From the NCBI GenBank assembly GCA_001310555.1, contig BAXO01000083.1, positions 1 to 23,073 on the forward strand: DNA of 23,073 nucleotides. Reading direction: 5' to 3'. Below, piece after piece: positions 16,605-23,073 of this stretch. Every line of letters begins with the position of its first letter. Positions within the stretch are counted from its first letter, which is position 1. Below the pieces are notes generated by a model. That model made no database searches. It saw only the letters and a program-made list of their open reading frames with translations, and was not told where the DNA came from. Origin of the DNA: Bacillus sp. JCM 19058 (GTDB lineage: Bacteria; Bacillota; Bacilli; Bacillales_H; Bacillaceae_D). Both the position numbers and the translations under genes were made by a program.

Positions 16605-16892
16605 TTACCCATAGCCTTCAGCGACTAACTGATCCAATACCTTTGCTAGGTTCCAAACATTTAGCAGGAATGTCCAGCTCCTTGCTTGCCTATATAATAT
16701 GGCCGAGGGCTAACTAGATTGGTCTTAGTATTCGAAACGTCAGTCTCATGATCACCCGTATCAATTGCAGGTATAGCATCAAGAGAAGCGTATGACGGAA
16801 CAATAACGTTATTTAGCCAATCAATTAGTTAGGGCTGAAACTGAGTTGCGGAGGTGTTCGCCGTGCTTGTCATCGCAAGTGCCTACAATAGC
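16605..16892 (-). pseudogene. gene relic of unknown family
   Basis: Minus-strand frames carry protein-like but broken sequence. One reads AIVGTCDDKHGEHLRNSVSA. The next reads WLNNVIVPSYASLDAIPA and IDTGDHETDVSNTKTN. A third ends SWTFLLNVWNLAKVLDQLVA before a TAA at 16605-16607. At least two frame changes in 290 bp and no ribosome site mark it as decayed. I cannot name the family. The 16487-17082 gap contains only this relic, the TTTTAAC repeat and AT-rich DNA. Confidence 0.3.
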
Positions 16893-16968
16893 CTAGCTCC
16901 GACACCGTAAAGGCACGTAAGCACAGCAATCGTTCAGTCGAGAGTAATGATGTCAACCAAATTGTTTG

Positions 16969-16989
16969 TTTTAACTTTTAACTTTTAAC
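16969..16989. repeat. three tandem copies of TTTTAAC
   Basis: Three exact 7-base units in a row (16969-16975, 16976-16982, 16983-16989) followed by TTGACT. The array is short and noncoding, and no function is evident. Confidence 0.8.
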
Positions 16990-17082
16990 TTGACTATTCC
17001 CCCCCAACTTTTATCTGACTAAAAGATTAACTAGTCCGAAGTATTCCTGCTCCATTCTCAAATATTAGAGAGCCTTCCAAAT

Positions 17083-18426
17083 TTATAAATAGTAGTTATT
17101 TGGATTATTTATGGCTTCCACAACTTTACCAAATCCTTTATCTATCTGAGTCTTATCGACGTTTGAAACATTTATTTTTAACATCCGCTCACGATAAAAA
17201 TGATCCAGATAATTTCTATCAATTGAATCGATGAGGATTTTTTTGTTTATATAACTGACTCATCAGTGAATTCATATTCAATCGTGAAGACAGCACAATA
17301 TGATTATGCATGACCATCTCTGATGATGATTCGTACATAGGTAGTTGGGTCTGTAATGACTTTTGTAAAGTTTTTGCCCGTGCGTAATACGCATTGCTTA
17401 TTTTTTTCCTTAAAATGTTTAAACATTCCACTTTTTAAATAGACCGTTAAGGCAGCCTGAGAAATCATTGAGCTATCAATGTCAGTTGTTTTTTTTATTT
17501 GTTGGAATGTTTCGATTAATGCACAGGGTATAACTGCGACACCGATTCTTAATCCTGGGAACATGATTTTTGAAAAACTTTTTACATAAATAACGCGGTC
17601 GTGAGTCCCCTCTGCAAAGAGTGGGTCGTTCTTAGAATTGTATTCAAAGTCAGCCAAGTAATCATCTATTACAATGTACACGTCATATAAGTGAGCGAGA
17701 TGTAAGATCTCCTGTTTCTCTGTTTTACTATAGGAGCTCCCTAATGGATTATGGAAACGTGGCATCGTGTAAAAAAAATTTAATGTCGTACTCATGGAAT
17801 AATTGTTCTAGTTGATGTAAGTCAATCCCTTTCGATGAACGCTGGATCCCTACTACAGGCAGAGCGTATGTTTTCAATAAATCCATATATAAATGATAGC
17901 TTGGCTGTTCAACTAAGATAGTCGAACGACCATTTGGGAAGGCCATCATACTTAATAATGCAAGAGATTGTTGAACACCTGAAGTGATGAAAATCTGTTC
18001 GGGCTGCGTAAAAACTTGATAAGACTCTAACAGTTTTTTAGCTTCAGTTATCAATGATGGTAACCCTTTTGGCGTGCCATAGCGAAACAAGTCTTCTTGA
18101 TATAAATTAATCGCCTTATTCATGCAGTGTTGAAAGTCTTTATACGGAAATGCATGCCAAGTTGGAGAGGCGGTAGCAAAGTCAATGGTATCTGTGGTTG
18201 AAGGTTTTTCAAACTCTTGATGCTCCACAACATAATAGCCACTTTTTGGGATGGCATAGATCATGTGCTGTTCTTCCAATTTTTCTAATGCTTTTAGTAT
18301 AGTGCTTTTACTACAAGAATAGTGTTTTAATAATTTACGAATAGATGGCAATTTAGCTCCAGCAGGCCATTTTCCAGTTTGGATTTGTGATTGAAGAGAT
18401 TTATAGATAGATTCATATTTAAGCAT
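17083..18426 (-). pseudogene. MocR-type regulator (GntR HTH fused to class I aminotransferase domain), three frameshifts
   Basis: PLP-binding transcription regulator of about 446 aa when repaired. An N-terminal GntR winged helix (residues 1-70) contains GKWPAGAKLPSIRKLLKHY and STILKALEKLE. The aminotransferase-like domain follows, with ITSGVQQSLALLSMMAFP, PRFHNPLGSSYSKTEK, VIDDYLADFEYNS and the PLP lysine in VKSFSKIMFPGLRIG. Three +1 breaks lie in A/T runs: 17771-17778 (now 8; 7 restores KFFYTMPRFHNP), 17401-17407 (now 7; 6 restores KEKISNAYYARA) and 17238-17244 (now 7; 6 restores KQKILIDSIDRNYLDHF to the stop at 17083). The start is ATG 18426 after GAAGAGG. It is divergent from EamA-nitroreductase, the layout of B. 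subtilis ycxD/ycxC, so it probably controls that operon. Confidence 0.85.
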
Positions 18427-18442
18427 AATCATCCTCTTCACT

Positions 18443-18464
18443 ACATCTGTACCGGTACAGATGT
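18443..18464. promoter_or_regulatory. perfect 22-bp palindrome between MocR and EamA genes (likely MocR operator)
   Basis: Half-site ACATCTGTACC (18443-18453) is followed without a gap by its exact complement. It ends 17 nt upstream of the MocR start, so binding there would touch the MocR promoter or leader. A partial second site sharing GTACCGG lies at 18509-18515, 60 bp from the first copy and just before the EamA ribosome site. MocR proteins often bind spaced repeats of this kind. Confidence 0.65.
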
Positions 18465-18543
18465 GTTTTGTATCATCGCGTAATTGAAAAACGATCATTA
18501 AGATAATGGTACCGGCCGGATAAAACAACGAAGGGGGCTAATA

Positions 18544-19500
18544 AGGTTAATAAAAACAGAAATGCGTATACTGCAGCAACGACTTATGCAGTCATTATCG
18601 GATTGTCATTTATGTTTGTAAAGATAACATTAACTGAAGCAACACCACTTGACGTTTTGGCTCACCGATTTACCATCGCAGCAGCTTTTGCCACCATAAT
18701 ATTGCTGTTTAGAAAAGAAGTGATAAAAGTATCCAAAAAGGACATTCTGATGATTTCATTGTTAGCGCTCTTTTATCCGACTCTCTTTTTTTGGATTTCA
18801 AGTGTTTGGGCTAGTACACACGACTTCATCTGAAGCAGGGATAATTCAAGCCGCAGGTCCCGTATTCACGTTAATTTTTGCAAGTGTTTTTATCAAAGAA
18901 ACGTCTAGCCATATTCAAAAAAAATAGCCATTAGCTTATCGGTGGTTGGCGTCATTTATATTATGTACATGAGTGGTGGGAGCACCAATCCTACCAATTT
19001 GCTCGGTGCTAGCTTCATCCTGCTATCTGCCCTTTCCACGTCATTTTACCAAGTATTTGCCAGAAAGTTAACTCAACACTATTCATTATTCACCATCACA
19101 TACTTGATCACATTATTCGGTTTTGTTGCCTTTAACGGAGCTGCCTTGGCAAATCATTTAATTAATGGCACGATTCATCAATTTGTTCGACCTTTTTTTT
19201 GAATTGGAATTTGTGTTTGCCATGTTATATTTAAGCATTTTATCATCGTTAGGTACGTCCTATCTCTCAAATTATGCATTGTCTCGATTACCAGCTGCGC
19301 AAATGAGTGTTTTTAATAATTTGGCTACACTTATTACTATTTTAGCCGGGGTTGTCTTTTTACAGGAGTCCTTTTATTATTACCATGCGATAGGAACGAT
19401 TCTCATTATTGCAGGAATTATAGGCGTTAACAATTTTGGAAAAGGAAGAGTAAAACATAGGGAAAGAAAAAAATCTACACTTAGGAGGAGATCCGTATAA
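18544..19500 (+). pseudogene. EamA/DMT-superfamily transporter, lost start codon and three frameshifts
   Basis: Ten-helix drug/metabolite exporter, about 318 aa when repaired, with the usual two EamA repeats. Pieces seen: NRNAYTAATTYAVIIGLSFM, EATPLDVLAHRFTIAAAF, FQVFGLVHTTSSEAGIIQAA, LGASFILLSALSTSFYQVFA and SLGTSYLSNYALSRLPAAQ. Breaks: T7 at 18786-18792 (T6 restores FFGFQVFGLVHTT), A8 at 18917-18924 (A9 restores HIQKKIAISLSVVGV), and T8 at 19193-19200 (T7 restores RPFFELEFVFAM). AAGGGGG at 18531-18537 is well placed, but no start codon follows. AAG-GTT-AAT at 18543-18551 would become ATG-GTT-AAT if one T were restored. It overlaps the nitroreductase start (TAATG) and is probably regulated by the divergent MocR. 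Confidence 0.8.
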
Positions 19501-20127
19501 TGACTAAACCGTTCGTGACGTTAGTGAAAGAAAGGCGTTCTGTTCGAAAATATAAAGCAAACCACATCATCCCTGCTCAAGATTTAAACAATATATTGGA
19601 GATGGCCCATACGGCCACCTTCTGCTTGGAATTTACAACATTGGCGCATCATTGTCGTCCAAGAACAGTCACAAAAAGACAGGCTTGTGCCTATTGCTAA
19701 TCATCAACAGCAAGTAGCTGATGCATCGGCTGTTTTCATCATTCTCGGAGATTTAGAGGCGAATAAAATGCTAGAAGTTGTCTATCGACCTTTAATAGAT
19801 GCTGGACTCATGCCTGTGCCCACATATGAAGCAATTATAAACGATGTTAATCAGGTTTATGAAAGACCGCAAGCAAAAATTCGTGACGATGCCCTTATAA
19901 ATGCATCTTTATTTGCAATGCAGCTTATGCTTGCGGCTAAAGCCAAAGGGTATGATACAGGTCCGATGGGAGGCTTTCAACCTGATCAGTTAAAGGATTT
20001 CCTTCGTATTCCCGATCGTTTTGTTCCAGTTATGCTCGTTACAGCAGGAATAGAAAGGAGGCCTGCCTATGCAACGAATCGTTTGCCATTAAATGAAATC
20101 GTCATGTATGAACCGTTTAAAGAATAG
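19500..20127 (+). pseudogene. nitroreductase-family FMN enzyme, one frameshift
   Basis: FMN-dependent NAD(P)H oxidoreductase, 208 aa when repaired, of the group acting on nitroaromatics and quinones (MhqN/YdfN-like). The N-terminal FMN motif KERRSVRKYK is clear, and the C-terminal half has AMQLMLAAKAKGYDTGPMGG and the domain end RRPAYATNRLPLNEIV. One extra C near 19615 changes His-Thr-Ala-Pro-Ser-Ala-Trp-Asn-Leu-Gln into a dead-end frame; without it the second half joins as SAWNLQHWRIIVVQEQ. AGGAGG precedes the ATG at 19500, which overlaps the exporter's TAA, so the two are translationally coupled. An exporter-reductase pair under MocR control suggests detoxification of a small electrophile or amine. 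Confidence 0.82.
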
Positions 20128-20305
20128 GAAATATTCGCCACCGTACTTCAATTAGAAATTGCTAAATCTACTATGTATGGTAGTCAGCACGAAGCTATTT
20201 GGAGCTTGGGACCCGTACAGTAAAGGATAAATCCCCCTGACATGTCAACAAGTTGTGAAAACGAGGATAGGAGGGCGTTTTATCAAACACATAGGTGGAA
20301 CAGAA

Positions 20306-20380
20306 ATGCTCATAAAGGCAACAAAATGGTTTATTGAAAATTCGGACCATATATCAATGCTCGGGATCATAGTAGTGTAA
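20306..20380 (+). other. very small open frame before the second VOC gene
   Basis: ATG 20306 opens 24 codons (MLIKATKWFIENSDHISMLG and four more) ending just before the VOC ribosome site. The same frame is open without a start back to about 20233, so it could be the tail of a lost gene or chance. I do not recognise it. Nothing else is visible in 20128-20400. Confidence 0.15.
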
Positions 20381-20400
20381 TAAAAAAAGGAGGAGTCATC

Positions 20401-20789
20401 ATGCGAGTAAATTATATTGACCATGTAGCGATAAGGGTGAAAGACCATGAACGATCAGCAAAATGGTATCAAGAAGTCTGGGTTTTCAGCGAATACAGCA
20501 CGACCAAATTGGATCCGCACCTGCGGTTCTGAAAGCCGGTAATACAAAGTTAAACTTATTTCCAGCTGTCAACGACGTATATCCATTTCATGATGATAAT
20601 AAAAATGCTGTGATGCATTTAGCTTTTAACGTTGACCATGTCAATTTCAATGAGGCGAAGAATAAAATGAGTCGCATGGATATTGAATACGAAATAATAG
20701 ACAGAGGAATTTGTTTATCCCTTTATTTTAATGATCCAGACGACAACAAGCTTGAATTGACCTATTGGAAACTAAGCTTGCTTGATTGA
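20401..20789 (+). pseudogene. second VOC-family (glyoxalase-fold) protein, one frameshift
   Basis: Compact VOC protein, 129 aa when repaired. It starts MRVNYIDHVAIRVKDHERSA, with the His typical of the first metal-ligand position, and ends LYFNDPDDNKLELTYWK, where the final Glu is the usual last ligand. In between is MHLAFNVDHVNFNEAKNKM. A -1 break near 20477 (GTC-TGG for GTC-CTG-GG) separates KWYQEV from LGFQRIQHD. GGAGG lies eight bases before the ATG. It is on the same strand as EamA-nitroreductase but 273 nt downstream, so it may be a separate unit. The hairpin at 20972-21010 would end it. It differs clearly in sequence from the VOC protein at 11538-11981. Confidence 0.78.
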
Positions 20790-20971
20790 GTAAATCAAAG
20801 CCGCTTAGAGATAGAATCTCTAATCCACGGACAATGTTGCTTGGAAACTCTTTAACCGCCGGGGTTCAACTGAGTGGGGAAAAGCCTAATTTCTCAGGAT
20901 ATCAGAGACACAGTGAGGGGATTTGAATAAAACTCCTCCAAGCAAAAGTTCGGAGTTGTGAATATTAGATC

Positions 20972-21010
20972 GGCTCATTTCTCCCTAAAGTACGGAGAAA
21001 TGAGCCTTTT
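20972..21010 (+). terminator. factor-independent terminator
   Basis: Arms GGCTCATTTCTCC (20972-20984) and GGAGAAATGAGCC (20994-21006) pair perfectly over 13 bp around a nine-base loop and are followed by TTTTGTT on the plus strand. It ends transcription from the second VOC gene. The remainder of 20790-21154 holds two minor inverted repeats and no gene. Confidence 0.8.
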
Positions 21011-21154
21011 GTTACCGCGCGGTGCTTGTTTAATGCCTCCGAGTTACGGCAACAAAATCGTCGGAGCTAACCTACCCATAGAACAGTACCTCTGAAATAT
21101 TTCTTGATCCCTGACGCCCTTGGGCTATTGTCATTAAATCAATAATTGTGCTTA

Positions 21155-22291
21155 CTAAGCTTCGTCTTCATTCCAACTAATTTCATAATCATCTGACGTC
21201 TCTAAGCCCATAGGTTGATTAAAAAAATTCTTTAGCAGTCTCCTTGATGAGCTCAACCCGCTCTCTACGATCATATTCATAGTAGTAAAAAGCATCTGGA
21301 TAGTCATGCTCTTTTAGCATTTTTGCAAGGTACATGCCATCTTCTAAAGCAAAACTTGTACCATACCCTGTAAGTGGACTTGTTGTATGAACAGCATCTC
21401 CAATAAGAGCAGTCCTACCTAAAGACCAAGACGGTAAAGGTTCAGTATGGTATAGCTGCTTTGGCAATACGCGTTCAGATGAAGAGATTATTTCGGTAAC
21501 CGCGTCATCCCAATTTTCTGCCAAGCTTACGATATCTTTTACAACGTCACTCGTAGCCTTATTTTCAAAGTCTTTTGCTGGCTTTTTCCTTTTTTGAAAA
21601 CCAATCATTTGCCAAGAAATATTATTTTGGTCCGTTGGGTGACTTTTAGAAATATAAATTGTTAAATTTTTATTGTAGTACGCGATGGCATGATCCTGTA
21701 TTAACTGTTTAGCGCCATTTAAACGTTCCGAAGAAGCAACCCCTACTACGGACCAAGCCCCGGAGTATTTAAGCGGATATTGTGGAAACAGCAATTTTCT
21801 TGTGATAGAGTGAATCCCATCGGCTCCAATTAATATTGTTCCCTTAGCGTGGATTGATCATCAAAATATGCGATAATCCCATTCTTTTCTTCTTGGAACG
21901 CTTTTAACCGCTTCCCATATTGCACTTCAATCCCTTCAAATCGCAATGCTTCGATTAAAGCGCTTAGAAGATGGGGACGATTAATATAAATAGCCTGTTC
22001 CCCGAAATTAGCTTCGTTACGCCGTGTAAAGCTCATTTCTTCGTTAGTTTCATTATTACAAAACTTGACTTTTGTCTGCGCGTGGCTATTTTTAGAAATA
22101 ACCTTTTCTAATCCAAGAGCACGAAGCACTCGTACTCCACTCGGTGCAATCTCAACACTTGCTCCTGTGTCTTTATAATAAGGAAAACCTTCATAGACAG
22201 CTGTTGAGATGCCAGCTTTTCTTAGAAACAACGCTAAACAAAGACCTGCTACTCCTCCTCCACTAATCATGACATGCTTTTTTTGGTTCAT
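21155..22291 (-). pseudogene. FAD-dependent monooxygenase (PHBH/UbiH type), two frameshifts
   Basis: Flavoprotein aromatic-hydroxylase-like monooxygenase, 378 aa when repaired. The N-terminal FAD motif G-G-G-V-A-G is at residues 11-16 (HVMISGGGVAGLCLALFL). Mid-protein LIGADGIHSITRKLL is the DG motif. RTALIGDAVHTTSPLTGYG is the second FAD (GD) motif. Breaks: one G lost near 21841 (AGG-GGA reduced, separating STLRG from TILIGADG) and T7 at 21231-21237 (T6 restores FFNQPMGLETSDDY to the TAG at 21155). The start is ATG 22291, seven bases after GGAGGGG; an upstream open frame to 22396 is not used. It lies 62 nt after the TetR gene in the same operon. Proteins of this class hydroxylate aromatics or antibiotics; substrate unknown. 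Confidence 0.82.
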
Positions 22292-22353
22292 CAAAAAACC
22301 CCTCCCTTTGTGATTTTCCAAGACAAAAACTACATGGATCAGTTGAATCGAAT

Positions 22354-22938
22354 TTAAAATTTTCTCGTGAGAACGCTGTTTATGGCTTCCTTCCATACTA
22401 GTTCATAGCCTATCTGAAATGGCATTTCCATCAGCATCTTATCCTGAATACCATCGATAACCATATTAAGCATAGAGGCCTTCGCTTCTAAATTCTGTCG
22501 TGAGACCCACCCCAATTCTATTCCTTTTTCCAACAAAGCCTGAAAGCCGTTGGTAAATTCTTGTTCAACTTTCTTAATTTGCGTTAAGTATTTTTCATTG
22601 CGTAACGCAATCGTGATAAATTCATTCAATACTCTTATATGGATTTCATCGTACTCCGGAAGCATTTTCAGTCCTCCTTCATACAGTTTTTCGCCAAAAT
22701 TTTGTTCAGTTAATTCGTTCATTTGAAAATAAGCCTCAAAACGATAGTTCCTAAAAGTATCTTCGAATATTTGATCGATCAACGCTTCCTTGGATTCAAA
22801 ATGATAATAAATAGATGGCTTTGCGATGCCAACTTTATTTGCAATCATTACGAGAGTCGTTTTTTCTATTCCGTGTTCAGCAAAAAGTTCCAACGCTGCT
22901 TCAATCAATTGATTGGTAGTCAACTCTTTTTTCTTCAC
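22354..22938 (-). CDS. TetR/AcrR-family transcription repressor
   Basis: Intact 194-aa repressor. The N-terminal TetR HTH (residues about 8-54) contains LIEAALELFAEHGIEKTTLV, VGIAKPSIYYHFESKEALID. The C-terminal part is all-helical and ligand-binding (about 60-190) and resembles the YfiR-like group. The start is GTG 22938, with AAAGGAG ten bases upstream. It is first in an operon with the FAD monooxygenase. Its promoter overlaps a 26-bp palindrome, so it very probably represses itself and the monooxygenase until an aromatic ligand binds. The ligand is not deducible. Confidence 0.9.
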   Translation of the reverse strand: MKKKELTTNQLIEAALELFAEHGIEKTTLVMIANKVGIAKPSIYYHFESKEALIDQIFEDTFRNYRFEAYFQMNELTEQNFGEKLYEGGLKMLPEYDEIHIRVLNEFITIALRNEKYLTQIKKVEQEFTNGFQALLEKGIELGWVSRQNLEAKASMLNMVIDGIQDKMLMEMPFQIGYELVWKEAINSVLTRKF

Positions 22939-22972
22939 TTTACAGCTACTCCTTTCATACGAGACCGCGCAA

Positions 22973-22998
22973 AATTCTACCTACCGGTAGGTAGAATT
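22973..22998. promoter_or_regulatory. perfect 26-bp palindrome, TetR operator
   Basis: Half-site AATTCTACCTACC (22973-22985) is followed directly by its exact complement. The core TACCTACCGGTAGGTA is the form common for TetR/AcrR repressors. It overlaps the 3' edge of the -10 box of the promoter at 22996-23024 and lies 35 nt upstream of the TetR start, so binding would block transcription of both genes. Confidence 0.85.
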
Positions 22999-23024
22999 AA
23001 AACACAAATTAAATTTCTTGTCAA
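22996..23024 (-). promoter_or_regulatory. sigma-A promoter of the TetR-monooxygenase operon
   Basis: Minus strand: perfect TTGACA (23019-23024), a 17-bp spacer, then TTTAAT (22996-23001), running straight into the palindromic operator. Confidence 0.75.
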
Positions 23025-23073
23025 CAACTTACTATCGTTTAATTTATATATTTTGAATAGGTTCATTGTAAAA

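Noticed and set aside
16860..16920. GC-richer patch that could look like a tRNA or T-box remnant
   Set aside because: I could not build a cloverleaf, and no T-box GGUGGNACCGCG-type element or anticodon arm is visible.
1..23073. CRISPR arrays, insertion sequences, attachment sites, origins
   Set aside because: No regularly spaced repeats, transposase motifs, terminal inverted repeats or DnaA-box clusters were seen on reading both strands.

Overview
The window looks like chromosomal DNA of a low-GC Gram-positive, most likely a Bacillaceae relative (Bacillus, Halobacillus or Alkalihalobacillus type). The grounds are strong AGGAGG-type ribosome sites before almost every start, TTGACA/TATAAT-type promoters, and familiar families (MocR, EamA, WYL, MhqN-like nitroreductase, TetR plus FAD monooxygenase). 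It reads as an accessory region of small regulator-plus-enzyme modules. I see no rRNA, tRNA, CRISPR array, transposase or phage gene.

Layout. (1) 1-4730, minus strand: an ArsR-type regulator, an intact GH2 glycosidase and a sulfatase, probably for a sulfated glycan. (2) 4730-5530: a decayed gene and two hairpin terminators. (3) 5528-10211, minus strand: the most interesting part, an ECF42-type sigma factor with its DGPF/YCII partner, a second YCII protein, a DUF1801 protein, a DUF998 membrane protein and an alpha/beta hydrolase. Three transcription units each start behind the same bipartite site, TGTCGA-N17-CGTYGT, which matches the promoter type known for ECF42 sigma factors. It looks like a self-contained, autoregulated sigma-factor regulon. 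(4) 10334-14216, plus strand: WYL regulator, VOC (glyoxalase-fold) protein, NmrA-like NAD(P)-binding protein and a classical SDR. (5) 14511-16900, minus strand: a 2-keto acid decarboxylase behind a small membrane ORF and a strong hairpin, then a gene relic. (6) 17083-20789: a MocR regulator divergent from EamA exporter plus nitroreductase, with a 22-bp perfect palindrome between them, then a second VOC protein. (7) 21155-23024, minus strand: TetR regulator and FAD monooxygenase behind a sigma-A-like promoter overlapped by a 26-bp perfect palindrome.

A second theme runs through the whole window. At least twelve conserved genes are broken by about 24 single-base indels, while the protein sequence on both sides stays clean. 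Nearly all +1 events are in A/T runs that are now 7-8 long, and most -1 events are in short G/C runs. Each gene regains a normal full length when these bases are corrected. Sequencing or assembly error is the simplest explanation. Mismatch-repair loss, phase-variable runs or transcriptional slippage are the biological alternatives. I list the broken genes as pseudogenes over their full repaired span, with the break points.
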